Source: Tolypeutes matacus
Taxonomy: Eukaryota > Chordata > Mammalia > Cingulata > Chlamyphoridae
Assembly: GCA_026826555.1 (NCBI GenBank)
Contig: JAKSZT010053883.1
Coordinates: 31,663,282 to 31,727,281, forward strand
Length of the DNA stretch: 64,000 bases
Reading direction: 5' to 3'
Part shown: piece after piece, positions 43,925-54,862 of the stretch
Layout of the letters: every line of letters begins with the position of its first letter
Position numbering within the stretch: the stretch's first letter is position 1
The notes under the pieces: model-generated
What the model saw: only the letters and a program-made list of their open reading frames with translations
Told to the model about the DNA's origin: nothing
Database searches by the model: none
Made by a program: the position numbers and the translations under genes

Positions 43925-44280
43925 CGTGTGTGTGTGTGTGTCTGTAAATATTTATGCACAGTTTCAGTGAGTCTGTATGCCTACATCTATGTTCAAGTGT
44001 TTTGAGTGTGTGTGTATGTGTAAGGGCGTGAATGTGTGTGTTGCAGAAAGTCTGGGAATCTTTGCATGTGCGAATGTGCCTCTCCCGTTAGTCTCGTGTG
44101 TGTGTGTCTCTCTGTGGGTCTGGAGGTGTTGTGTGTAAGGATGCTTATGGGGCGGGGGTGAGACGGGTGTGTGAGTGTGTATGTATGTGTGTGTAAGTGA
44201 GTTGTACATGGGCATAAAATGGTACAGGTGCCTCCAAGAGTCTGGGAGAGAGGAGAGAGAGAGAGTGTGTGTGTGTTAGG
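43925..44280. repeat. GT-rich degenerate simple repeat
   Basis: (GT)8 at 43926-43941, then degenerate GT words to 44277. Gives His/Thr-rich frames on the minus strand. Confidence 0.92.
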
Positions 44281-44689
44281 GCGTGTTTCCCCCTGACCCT
44301 CCGTCCCCTCCCAAATCTCCTCTCCAATGAGGTGGGGGGGCTGCTTCCCCTTTTGCAAGTGTTACAGATTCTATCCAAGGACGTGAACAGAAGGTTTCCC
44401 AGCACAGCACAGAGCGTCCTGAAATTACTTTATATTCCCCCCTCCTTGCTTCATCCAGTCAAAATAGCAGCATTGGGCTCACCAGTTCTCCCTGCCCGGT
44501 GCTCAGCCTCCGAGGAGGGAATGAGGTGGGCCGTCTTGCCTGACCCCCTCTGCGAGCACCTTGCAGTCCTGAGCCAAGGAGCTGTCTTCCAAATCTCCTC
44601 ATTCCACGGCCCATGCTTCAGTGGCAAGAGCCAGCTGCCTCCCTGCCTGCCAGCAACTGCCAAGCTCTTCCAGAACCCACATCCAGGCC
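44281..44689. other. Unassigned sequence
   Basis: No gene or repeat recognised. Confidence 0.4.
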
Positions 44690-44830
44690 CGGCCTCATTT
44701 ACAAATATGCAAATTTGCATCTTTTCTGCTATGCAAATGGAGACATGACAAATAGCTAATTAGGGTCAAAAGAAGCACTCTGCACCAATTAGTTGTCGGG
44801 CTGATCCCTTTCTGCAGGGAGGAGACTGGG
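44690..44830. promoter_or_regulatory. Octamer/homeodomain motif cluster
   Basis: The palindrome atgcaaatttgcat (44707-44720) is two overlapping POU octamers, a third octamer atgcaaat lies at 44731-44738, then TAATTA (44757-44762) and 'accaattagttg'. No repeat family fits. Likely a compact enhancer, by inference. Confidence 0.55.
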
Positions 44831-44959
44831 CCCTCCTGCTCTAGAGGCGTGGTAGGGAGCCCCCCTGCCCCAGCTCTGGCTCCCCCACACCCACATGCTC
44901 CGGCCGGTCCTGCCCGCCTGCAGCCTTGGGTGTTCCAGGAGCTCGAAACATGAGCCAGT

Positions 44960-45070
44960 GCGTGGCCAGCTTGTGAGTCCAGGTCCCGCCTCTGACTCTT
45001 AGCTGCGAGAGTCTGGGCTCACTTGCCTGAGCCTCAGTCTCTTCCTCTGTAAAATGGAGCGACAGGGCTC
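44960..45070 (+). repeat. MIR SINE fragment
   Basis: Sense MIR: 'gtccaggtcccgcctctgac', 'ttcctctgtaaaatggagcg'. Confidence 0.88.
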
Positions 45071-45164
45071 CTGTCTTGCCCCTACCTCCCACCCAGTGTA
45101 TTGTGAGCCAGGACAACTTGGATGGGAACAGCCTCTGAAAATGGCACTAAAGTTCCTCTGATAG

Positions 45165-45240
45165 GCACATTACTGTACTCTTCCAAAGTACTTTTTGCCC
45201 TTGATCTCATTTAATTGTCACTTCAATCCTCTGAAGTAGA
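45165..45240 (-). repeat. MIR SINE fragment
   Basis: 'tgatctcatttaattgtcac' and 'aatcctctgaagtagagggg' match the antisense MIR centre. Confidence 0.75.
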
Positions 45241-45414
45241 GGGGCAGTGGGATGTAGTGACAAAATGGCAGTAGGTCTCATCCTGAGCACCAACTCTGGC
45301 CAATTGGCCACTGGAATGATGTGTTGAGAAGGATTCCAAGGCCAAGTCTGGATTTGCCAAAAGGAACCGTGATTGAACAGTGATGTCTGCTGTGGGCACC
45401 GACCATGAAAGATG

Positions 45415-45620
45415 TGGAATCTGGGGCAGGACCCTGGGTTCTAGTCCTGACTCTCATACTTAGTAGCTTAGTAGCTCTCTTCTACCTTGGGTACATTACT
45501 TATCCTTCCTGAGCTCAGTTTTCTTAGTAGAAATTGAAACCTATGTTTTCGGGTTATTGTAAAGATGAAACAAGGGAAAAATTTAAGACAAAATGTCTTT
45601 ATCACCTGGGAGGTGTTGTG
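45415..45620 (+). repeat. MIR SINE
   Basis: Sense MIR: 'ctgggttctagtcctgactc', 'cttgggtacattacttatcc', 'ttcctgagctcagttttctt'. Confidence 0.9.
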
Positions 45621-45624
45621 CCCG

Positions 45625-46122
45625 ATTAATTGACATATGGTCCCATTTTAGAGGCGAGGAGCTTGAAGTCTGGAAAGAGTAGATGCCTTGGAGAAGAGGA
45701 AGCCAGCAGCCTTGCCAGGCAGGCCTGCACAGCTGCCGAGGCTGCTCTACTCGCTGCCACTATGGGATCCTGGCTCCCTCCCACCACCCCCGCGCTGATG
45801 CCCCAAGCGGGCTGCAACAAGCCCTGCTGGCCCAACTCCATTTCTGGGTGAGAAATTTGGCTGAGTTGGCATCTGGGAGAATGGGGCAATTGCCATCTTG
45901 GAGCCTGGGGCCTGGGCCAGGGCCAGTGGGCAAGCGAAGGGATGGTGGGCAGGCCTGAGCATCAGAGAGCCAGCCAAAGCTAGGCAGCTGGCAGGAATGG
46001 GGCAGGAGAGGACCTGGCTTCAGGACAGCTCACTCAGGGATGCTGAGAGCCTGGACCTGAGCTCAGAACAGGAGCCCAGCAGGGTGTATGTCTGCCTGGC
46101 TGCTGGGAATGTCTGAGCATGT
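45625..46122. other. Unassigned GC-rich sequence
   Basis: No gene or repeat recognised. Confidence 0.4.
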
Positions 46123-46124
46123 TG

Positions 46125-46625
46125 GCTTGTGTCTCTGAACACGTCTTTGTGCATGTACATGTAACTGAGGATATGTCTGGGTACATGTGTTCTTATAAAT
46201 GTGTGTGTATATGCATATCAGTACAAAAAAGGTATAGCCATGTAGTTGTGCACATCTATTTGTCAATGTGTGTCTGTGTGTCAGTGTTTACCTGTGTTTG
46301 TGTGCCTGCCCATCCGTGTGCAAGTGAACTTATTGCACGTATGCATCTGTCAATTCCTGTGTATATGTGTCTGTACATTTCTGCCTATATTGTACATATC
46401 TTTCAATATCTGTGCAGTGGGTCTATGCCTTCCTGTTGGAATGCATGCAATGACCACTGTGCCTCTATATCAGCATGTGCATTCTTCCCAGTACTCCTGT
46501 GACTCTTTCTGTATTGTACACATCTGTCAATCTGTCTGTGTCCATGTGTCATGAATGTCTCTGTAGCTGTGCCCATATGTTGGTGCACTTCTGGGTATGT
46601 ACATCTATCTGTGAAGTTGTTGATA
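46125..46625. repeat. GT-rich degenerate simple repeat, 500 bp
   Basis: TGTGT/TGTCT/TGCAT words throughout with no fixed unit; Cys/Val-rich frames are artefacts. Confidence 0.92.
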
Positions 46626-46873
46626 TCTACTTCAGGATGCAGGTATGGCTATAGCAAGGTGAGCAAAGTAGAACCTCCTATATGGCTGAAGCGGCTCCCA
46701 GTCATCCCTTTGAGTTTTGCCCTGTGGCCAAGGCCTCCTGGACTCTCATGTTCCTTTGCTATGATTGAAGGGAAACTTTGACCTGGATTGACCTGGGCTT
46801 CCCAGTTTGGTGCCCCTGGCCACATAAGGGCTTGGTGCTCCCAGAGAAGGACTTGTCTGCCCTTTGGGACTCA

Positions 46874-46985
46874 TTTATCCTTCCCTTCTCTCTTTCCTTA
46901 TCTCTTCTCCTTCTCTTTTTCTAGTCTTCCTTTCCATTACCCTTTATTTCTCCCTTTCTTCCCTTCCTCCCTCCTTCTCTTCCTG
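46874..46985. repeat. Pyrimidine-rich (CTTC) tract
   Basis: About 110 bp almost purely C and T. Confidence 0.88.
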
Positions 46986-47520
46986 CAACTTTCTTGAAAA
47001 GACCTGGCTGTGGACTGCTAAGGAGATGACTGATGAAGCCTTAGACATCCCCCTTCAGAGTACATCACCTTCAGAGCTGTGGACTCAGCTCCCACCCCCC
47101 AGGTGGACTCAGCTTCTGAGCCACATAGTCTCCTGGGACTTGATGAAGTTGCTGCATTCTCTGCTGCATTTCAGTAATCCGCTCCCAGTAGTAGCTCAGC
47201 ATGAGAACCCCTGGCCTTTCTTCCTTCCCTTTTGAGAAGCCCCCTCCCAACTGTCCTGCAGCCCTGGTGAAAGGCCACCTGCTGGATGCCCTGCTGGCTT
47301 GGACTTTGGCGCATCTCTACCCAGCTCCACTGCTCGTCTCTGGATGGTCCCTCTGCCATCACTGGACCCTTCCTGGGGTTTGACTTGGGACTACTCTTCT
47401 TCTTGTCTATGGCCAGATTCCCATCTTCCCTTGGCCGCACCTTTCCACTCTGTCACCCAGGTCATTTCCAGGCAACCTCGTCTTGAATACGATTCCTCTT
47501 ATCTGCCAGCAGCAAATATC
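46986..47520. other. Unassigned sequence
   Basis: No gene or repeat recognised. Confidence 0.4.
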
Positions 47521-47524
47521 TCTT

Positions 47525-47660
47525 CTTCTCTAACCTGCTGAGGGATCCTTTTGGGCAGGGACTGGGTCAGATCCATCCCTGACTCTCCCACAGTTCCCTA
47601 GCCCAGGGCCTGGGCCACAGCACGCTCGGTACATGAGTGCCGAAGGACAATTAAATGAAA
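47525..47660 (+). repeat. L2 LINE 3' end
   Basis: Sense L2: 'ttttgggcagggactgggtc', 'ttccctagcccagggcctgg', 'acgctcggtacatgagtgcc'. Confidence 0.72.
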
Positions 47661-47944
47661 TAATGATGTCCTTCCAGTAATACACAAGTTTCCCCTGCTC
47701 AACTCTTATGATTATCAAATGCCTTCCCACCTCTCCCCTCTCCTTGCAGTCCTCTCACTTCACTTATGATTTTGGATGGAAAGAAAAATAAAAAAGATTG
47801 ATGATTACAAGTTGGGAACTATATAAATAAAAAGTAAAATGTTTAACACCAATAGGGTATCATTTGAGCTTTAATACAAAGAGAAAGCATGTTAAGATGA
47901 CAATTTATGGACAGTTCCAAATAGCATGATGGTGACTTTGTGAA

Positions 47945-48150
47945 GTGGAATGGGGAGAACCTGAGCTTCAGACTTGGATAAATCTGGGCTGAATCTCCCA
48001 CTTACTGGCTGGGTGACTTTTCTAAACCTCAGTTTCTTTATCTGTGCAATGGAGATAAAGGATCGACCTCACAGGGTGACTGTGAGGAAATGGTTCACGG
48101 GACCAGGAGCTATGCCTGGCTTGTATCATTCTACCTTCAGCACATACCAG
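47945..48150 (+). repeat. MIR SINE
   Basis: Sense MIR: 'gagcttcagacttggataaa', 'cccacttactggctgggtga', 'ctcagtttctttatctgtgc'. Confidence 0.94.
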
Positions 48151-48214
48151 AACCCAGCTGCTACAACCATTGCAGCTGGCTGAGCACTGTCATCTCCCCC
48201 ACCTCCCATTTTCT

Positions 48215-48728
48215 GTCTATTATCTACTCAACAGCCATGGGTATTCTGTGACATTGCTTCTCAAAACCTCCAATGGCTCCCACCTCATCTAGAGTAAAAG
48301 CCAAGGTCATCACAGGGACCTCACATTCCGGCCCATCACTGTCTTGGCTATTATCCCCCATCTCGCTTCCCTCCAATCACACTATCCTCCCAGCTGCTCT
48401 CCAAATGTGCCAGGCACAGACCTGCCTCAGGACTTTTGCATGCTCTGTGTCCTTTGCCTGGAATGCTCTTCCCCAGATATCCTTGTGGCTCACGCTATCA
48501 GGTCTTTACTCAGATGTCACCTTTTATGTGACAAACACCCTGCTCTTTCTGATTTATTTTTTTATTACCATCTAGTATATCATACATTTTTAATTTTCTA
48601 TGTTGCTAATCTCTCCCAAAGAGAATGTAAGCTCTTTGAAGGCAGGGAGTTTTGTCTCTGTTCCCCCCATGTGGAACAGGGCCTGGTACATAATGGGCAC
48701 TCAGTAAATTTTGTTGAATGAATGAATT
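48215..48728 (+). repeat. L2 LINE 3' end, well preserved
   Basis: Sense L2 through its whole 3' end: 'aaacctccaatggctcccac', 'gtcctttgcctggaatgctc', 'gagaatgtaagctctttgaa', 'ctggtacataatgggcactc', ending in the ttgaatgaatgaa tail. Confidence 0.97.
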
Positions 48729-48729
48729 G

Positions 48730-49640
48730 CTCATCATTTTGTGGGGGGGGACCAAAGCATGGGAATAGCTGTCTACCAACTTGAGCAATCAAAGGTTATT
48801 GTTCTTCTGTAATGCTGGAGAGGCTCATGACTGGATTCCTCTGGGGTGTAGCATTACTTCATTAGCAGGGCAGCAGGAGTCCTTGGGAGGGAATATGCCC
48901 CTTGGTCCTCCAGCTGATGTTGACCTAGCCCATGAGTCACCAGTGTGTCTCATGGGCCAGCCGGGGGTCACGGCTGCCTGCTCCCTGGCATTCTCTCTCT
49001 TTTATCTCCCTGCACCATGGCTACAAGTACATCCAAGGCCAAGGTGGCTCTTTTTTGAGGACTACACCCAGCCAGGCCTTCCTATGGGAGTAAGGGTACC
49101 AGGACATGGATAAACTCAGACTAAGCTAGGGGTAGTCCAGCCGGGTGCTGGGAGACTGTGGGAGGGTTAGCTACCAGAGGGGCAGGAGACAGGTACTCCA
49201 GGCTGTGGGGCAGCACGGTAAAGCCAGCATATAGGAAGGACTTGGGTTGCTGGGGAACGGCAGGCAGCAGGGTGTGTCTCTCTTACTTGGTAAGAACTCG
49301 TTGAAGCCAAGGTTGGGTCTTTGCCTGCCCCTCTAGTGCTTAGAACAGTGCCAGGCCTCTGCAGGTGCCATCGACCTCTGCTGGTAGCCTGTTCAGTTCA
49401 GGTCCAGCGATGTAGGAATCGGAGAGTCAAGTCCCCTCAGGGCATAGAAGAAATAGGATGGTGGGGGTCAGACCTTGGAGCAGATCTTGGAGAAGGAGGG
49501 AGGATGGTTTTACACACCCCTACTTCTAAAGTAGTTTTCTCACAGGTGGGGATGGGGACTCCAGATTGGGAGATACTTCCAGACCAGATGAGCCCCTCAA
49601 ATCTGACACTTACATGGCTAAAAGCAGCTCTGTCTGTATT
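48730..49640. other. Unassigned sequence
   Basis: No gene or repeat recognised. Confidence 0.4.
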
Positions 49641-49649
49641 CTAGTAAAA

Positions 49650-49805
49650 AAAGTTTTAAACTTTTATTTTTAATGTCATGTACCTCTTTAGCAGTCTCAT
49701 GAAGCCTATGGACTCTTCTCAAATCACGTTTTTAAATGCATAAAATAAGACGCACAAAAGAAACTGATTGAAATATAGTTCTAATCATGGACCTCAGGTT
49801 AAAAC
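49650..49805 (+). mobile_element. hAT-type DNA transposon fragment
   Basis: 'tctcatgaagcctatggact', 'cgtttttaaatgcataaaat', 'aaactgattgaaatatag' belong to the same MER family layout as the element at 30935. Ends are decayed. Confidence 0.7.
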
Positions 49806-50336
49806 GGCCAGTTGTGCTCTTTGAAGACAAATACCTCACTCTGCAAATAGAGCACAAACCCTGGCTTCTCCTCTCCATCCTTGGGCGGAGGGGAGGTCAG
49901 GTGGGAGGGAAGTCTTTGTGCAGATTTTTGCAGAGCTCTTCTGGAGTGGAGAGGGCAGTCATATCCTGCGATGCCCAGGAGGCAGAGTTTGGAACCCTTG
50001 GGGAAGCTATGGGGAGGCCGAGGAACAGCCTGGGAGAAACAGTGAGCTCCCATCCTAGAGGTGGTGGGCTAGAGGCCTTTCTGTCAGGGATTCTGGGCTT
50101 GGGGTGAGGGAGGGGCTGATTTCTGCCAGGAGGGAGAGGATTTTGGTTGATTGGTTACTAGGCTCTTTTGGAGGTGGATGGAAGAGGTACTAGGGCTGTA
50201 GGATCTTTCTCCTTCACCAAGCTCTGGGCACCCCAAAGCAACCCTGGGAACGAGAGAATGGCCACTTTCTGATGGCTTCAGCTTGCCAGCCCTGTGCAAA
50301 GAATCTACACGAGTGCCACTTCAATTTTGCCTCAGA

Positions 50337-50646
50337 GGGAAAGAGGATGTAGCTCAAGTGGTTGAGTGCCTGCTTCCCATGTACAAGGTCCTGGGTTTGA
50401 TCCCTGGATTGTCCTAAAAACAAAACAAGCAGGAGTGGATGTGGCTCAAGTGGTTGAGCACCTGCTTCCCACATAGGAGGTCCTGGATTCAGTCCCTTGT
50501 GCTGAATAAAAACAAAAACAAACAACAAGCAAACAAACAAAAAAACCAACTCAGGGGAGCCGATGTAGCTCAGTGGTTGAGTGCCTGCTTCCTATGTATG
50601 GGGTCCTGGGTTCAATCCCTGGTACTTCTTAAATATTTTTTTTTTT
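50337..50646 (+). mobile_element. Trimeric tRNA-derived SINE
   Basis: Three tRNA-like heads in tandem (about 50341-50415, 50432-50506 and 50558-50628), each followed by an A-rich linker, in one orientation. One 12-bp target duplication, ttttgcctcaga (50325-50336 and 50647-50658), brackets all three, so the trimer inserted as a unit. Confidence 0.92.
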
Positions 50647-50884
50647 TTTTGCCTCAGAACCAGCAGCTGGTCTTGGTCTTTTGAAGACACTAGCTTTCAG
50701 GCTGGGGAAATCCTTTGCTATTCTGAGTTTGCCCCCAAAACCATTCCTGGGGAGGGGGGATTATAAAGCATACCACCCAGTTTCCCCTTCTCTCCTCAGC
50801 CATCTAGAGCTTCAGTTCTGAGCCTAGGATGGGAGCCTCCCTTCTTCCTCTGTGGAATCATTGCCCTCCCCTGCAGCTTCGAGA

Positions 50885-51020
50885 CCCTCTGAACAGAGCC
50901 TCAGTCAGTCTTTGAATTGTCTGGTCCAAACCCCCTGTGGTGGGGGTGGGGTAACCGAGGCCCAGAGAGGGCGAGGGTTTTGCCCAAGTCGTGCAGCCTC
51001 TGGGTGGCAGAGCTGGTTCT
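50885..51020 (-). repeat. MIR SINE fragment
   Basis: Antisense MIR: 'accgaggcccagagagggcg', 'gggtggcagagctggttctg'. Confidence 0.8.
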
Positions 51021-51219
51021 GGAACCTGACACCTGACTTCCTGCCGCTGCTGAGAGAGCCGTTAGGAAGGCAGCCTTTGGGTCCCCTTTGACAAACACAT
51101 CATGTTTCCCACCTAAACCACCTCTGTAGGCAGGGAGCTGGGGACTGGTCTATTAGCTTTCTCCTGCTGTCCCCCGAGGGTGCATTTGTCTGTTTTACAT
51201 TTTTTCCAGGCTGTAGTAA

Positions 51220-51425
51220 GACAACTCCTGGTCCTGGGGGGAGCGCTGCAAAGAGAAAATGTCAGGGCGACACGCCGCCAAGATAACATTAGCGAAATAT
51301 CAAGTCCTTTATGATGTCAGGAGGGATTCCTTCCCGCTGCCGAAGCTGCCTAATGACATCATAAAATAGGCTTGCAGCAGCCGCAGTCCCCCTGAGTCAT
51401 CAATCAGGCCTGGGCTGGCCTGTCT
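51220..51425. promoter_or_regulatory. Candidate enhancer with inverted CRE-like sites
   Basis: Repeat-free block. A perfect 12-bp inverted repeat, tttatgatgtca (51308-51319) and tgacatcataaa (51354-51365), places two CRE/ATF-like TGACATCA sites face to face, followed by an AP-1 site tgagtca (51393-51399) and a GATA-like 'aagataac'. Function is inference. Confidence 0.5.
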
Positions 51426-51429
51426 GAGG

Positions 51430-51845
51430 AGGGCGCCAGCAAGCGGGTTGGGAGGTGCACAGGAATTTAGGCTCAAAGGAGGCCCCGACACAGCTGTACA
51501 TGGTGAGCTGAGGGGCTGGAGACACCCATGACTCTCAGAAAGGGTCAACCCCCTGGGGTCTGTGCCCCTCCATGGCCTGGACACCAAGGGGCAGGCTTGT
51601 CTCCTGGGGCCCCTTGGTGATGCTGAGGCTGCCTGGATCAGGCACTTACGCCTCCTGGCAGGGACTGCACCCTAGTGGTGAATAAGAGGTGGGGGCCTAA
51701 ACACAGCTTCCCTGTTTGCTGAGGGGCTGACCTGTCTCTCCAGGGACCCTGAGACTGTCTGGGACCATAGACTCCATCTTCTGGTCCAACGGGATCAAGA
51801 ATCACACCACTGGAGGGAGACGGAGGACTTTTGACCCCCGGCCAG
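51430..51845. other. Unassigned GC-rich sequence
   Basis: No gene or repeat recognised. Confidence 0.4.
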
Positions 51846-51849
51846 TGTG

Positions 51850-52035
51850 TGCTCCTGCAGGCTCTGTGCATTTGCTTACATGTGTCCTTCTCTCTAGACA
51901 GCCCTGGGGGTGTCCACAGTGTGCGTACAGCGGCTTTGCCCACGTCTGCCTTTGCCCCTGTGCACACGCGCCTGCATGCCTCAAGGCCTCTTGCCTGTGC
52001 TTGTGTGTGTGTGTGCGTCTCTGTAAGTCTTTATA
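51850..52035. repeat. GT/TC-rich degenerate simple repeat
   Basis: GTGTGC and CTGTGC words, with (GT)6 near 52003. Confidence 0.75.
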
Positions 52036-52184
52036 CCTCTCTGCAGGTCCGTGTGCTTGGGCTGAGGCATGTCAAAGTGTCTGCAGATGGGCAAGGGACT
52101 GAAGAGAGAAGGGGGATCCCAAAGGGGTGTGGGGGTCATAGGGTGTATGTTTGTCAAGCTCTCCCCATCACTCTGTGGAGAGTT

Positions 52185-52330
52185 TTGGGTGTGTATTAGA
52201 ATCATTGGGGAGATTTTTATAGATATCCATGCTCCAGTCTCTCCTCAGAAATTCTGGAGGCTGGGGTCAGCCATTGGTTTTTTAAAATACCCCTACCCCA
52301 CCCTGCCCCGGGTGGTTCTAAAGGGCAGGC
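52185..52330 (+). mobile_element. MER5-like hAT fragment
   Basis: 'tattagaatcattggggaga', 'atccatgctccagtctctcc' follow the MER5 layout. Confidence 0.75.
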
Positions 52331-52359
52331 AGGCTTGAGAGCCAGGGATGTACTGAGCC

Positions 52360-52505
52360 TTGCTTTTCAAAGAGTGGTCTGTGGGCCAGCAGCCTGGGGA
52401 CCCGGGAGCTTCTCAGACAAGCGGACTATCAGACCCCATCCCAGACCTCCCGCACCATAATCTGCATTTCAGCAGATTCCCCAGGTGATTTGTTTCTCTG
52501 TTAAG
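52360..52505 (+). mobile_element. MER5-like hAT fragment
   Basis: 'tttcaaagagtggtctgtgg', 'gaccccatcccagacctccc', 'cataatctgcatttcagcag'. Confidence 0.8.
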
Positions 52506-52524
52506 GTTTGAGAAGAGAAGAGCA

Positions 52525-52705
52525 GTGCTTTTCAACCTGGAACATGCAACAGAATCACCCTGGACGTCTGTGTTTTAAGAAATCCATCAGGGTAATTCTG
52601 TTGCTGAATTTCTGATTCAGTAGATCTGGGGTGGGTCCCAAGAATTTGCTTTTCCAGTGCTCTCCCACTGGTCCGAGGACCACACTTTGAGAACCAATGG
52701 CATAG
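52525..52705 (+). mobile_element. MER5A-like hAT element
   Basis: 'cagtgcttttcaacctggaa', 'acagaatcaccctggacgtc', 'gattcagtagatctggggtg', ending 'ccacactttgagaaccaatg'. The ends resemble inverted copies of each other (ttttcaacc / tttgagaac). Confidence 0.9.
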
Positions 52706-52901
52706 CTGTAGGTAAAGAGGCTGACAGGGAGGGAAGGGAATGCAGGGGTATTTGTCTGGGTCGGGGTGTGACGGTGGGATGGAAGGGGAGAGGATGTCTC
52801 AGCCACCCCCACCTGCCATCATCTTGGTCCTTGATTTCCCTGACTCAGGGGCCAGGCCAGGAATGGGTAGTAAAGACAAAGGAAACATAAGCAAGTTTCT
52901 T

Positions 52902-53216
52902 CTTCTTCTTCTTTTTTTTTTTTAGGCAAGGGAGTAGAGAGTTTATTAAGAAACTAGAAAAGTAAAACAGTACAGAATCTGAGACATTGATTGTGGGCAT
53001 GCTATAGGGTGAGTCGCATGCATGGGGCCCAGGTTAGATCTTTTTATTTTTCATTTTATCCCCCTCCTCCCCGAGATGGCTCCCTTCCCTGTCTGCTCAT
53101 CTTCTTTAGGAGGCACAAGGAATCCAACCCGGGACTTCACATGTGGGAGGCAAGTGCCCAACTGGTCGAGCCACTTCCACTCCCTGCTGGTTGCGTCGTC
53201 TGCTGGTTACGGCATC
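52902..53216 (-). mobile_element. Chimeric SINE with foreign 3' sequence
   Basis: On the minus strand: a tRNA-like head (about 53106-53185), a DAS body ending in 'aaaaataaaaagatct' (to 53037), then about 115 bp of other sequence carrying a polyadenylation signal (TTTATT on the plus strand, 52942-52947) and poly(A) 18 bases on (52912-52923). A perfect 13-bp target duplication, aagcaagtttctt, lies at 52889-52901 and 53217-53229. Confidence 0.88.
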
Positions 53217-53229
53217 AAGCAAGTTTCTT

Positions 53230-54855
53230 GAGAACTACTGGCATCTGTTTGCCTTCCTAACCCCTAGGAACCCACCTCCCTATTCTGTTAAGAAAAAAGA
53301 TCCAGGGTTGGAAAAGAACAAGGCTTTCCAGGAGGTTGAGCTCATTAGAATACCCCCATGCCTCAGACAGAGGGCGTTCTGGAGGCCAGCTGTCCAGCAC
53401 ACAGTAGGTGCTTCATAATTAGGGTAACCACAGTCTTAGTTTATGATTACTATCCTGTCATTCTCAAAAGTTTGGATGATAAATTGTATGGTTCCCCTAC
53501 TGATAATAATGCTAACAGGGATTATTAAAGTTAGGTTGAGGAGGAAAGGAGGAAGCCCAGAGGCTGGGCGGGGGAGGTGATGGAGTGTGTTCCCAAGGGA
53601 ACCAGCCCTCGGGGCTCCCTCCGCCTTGCCTGGCATCCTAGGTGAGGAGTGCGAGGCTCTGGCAGGGTTCAGCCTAGGGAAGCCTCGCTGAGGCACAGGG
53701 CTTGGCCTGGTGGGGCTGGTGCACTGGGGAGCAGCCCTCTCTGCCAGTCTGTCCTTTTGGTAGGGAGGTGGGTGGTGGGGTGGGGTTGGCGCTGGGGGTA
53801 GCGGTGGGGGCACAGACTGGCAGGCCGAGGCCCAGCCACAGCCCCCGTCTTGCCTCAGCAGCCCCCGTCTTCTTTCCTCCCTGATCTGCACTATCAGCAT
53901 CTCTTCTGCCGGAGGGCCGGGCCGGGGGAGGAGATAGTGATCAACCGGAATACCAGAGGTGTGAGGCAGCCCTGACCTCACCCAGGGTGTGCCTGCTCTC
54001 AAGCCAGCCAGGCCACCCTCCCCGCCCCGCTCCCAGGCACCCCCAGGCTGGGGTAGACAACAACCTGCAGCCCTGGCAGAGGGGCAGGGGTGTCCCTACG
54101 CATTGGGCTGGATCCCCGCCAGGGCTCAGGATGGGAACTGGGCAGCTCTTCTGGAAGCAGCCCCCAGGCTGCCTGGGAATGAATGGAGGGGGACTCTAAG
54201 GGCTTCCTGGAGGCTGAGGCATTTGGGGGAGCAGTAGGAAAGTAGGGCTGGGGCTGGGGAGAGCAATTGGGACCTGGTATTGAGAACTGAAATTGACCCA
54301 GAAAGAAGGGAATTTGGTTCTCCCAAGTGACCACAGGTACTTGGCGTTCTGATTCAGCTTGGGACAGGTGAAAGGCAGGAGGAACTGAGAGCAGCAGCAC
54401 CACAGCAGGACACCTTCTGTGAGGACCAGGCCGCATGCTGGCCAGAGTGAATTTGAAGATCAAAGTCCGAAAAGCCTGGAAGGGACCGAGGGAAGTTTTC
54501 CTTGAGCCAAACATATTAAAAACACCTTGGTAACTTCAATTTTGAATGAACCCAGAAATCCACATTGTGGTAAAATAGGCTGTGCAATGACAATATGGGC
54601 TGGGTATTGGGGGATGTGGTGGACCCCAGGAGCTGTGGGGGTTCTTGGGCAAAGTCATTAGAAGAAAATACCCAACCCCTGCCCCTCACCAACTTTCTGA
54701 TGAGCAGCTACAGCAGAAAGTGAGCCAAGCAGCAGCAGTGGAAGCCCTAGGACTCCTCCCACTGTCCCAACACTGACCTGTCACCCAGCTGTTCCCACTC
54801 ATGCCTCCAAGCAAACTCAGTTCCTTCCTACACAATCCTCCCCACACCCATCTAC
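53230..54855. other. Single-copy-like sequence
   Basis: No gene supported; minus-strand frames of 188 and 171 aa have no domain. 53430-53530 is an AT-rich stretch that may be a decayed repeat or small conserved element. Confidence 0.4.
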
Positions 54856-54862
54856 AGCCATA

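Noticed and set aside
50341..50628. tRNA genes (three tRNA-like heads)
   Set aside because: Each is a SINE head with A-rich linker and a shared target duplication; no intact cloverleaf claimed.
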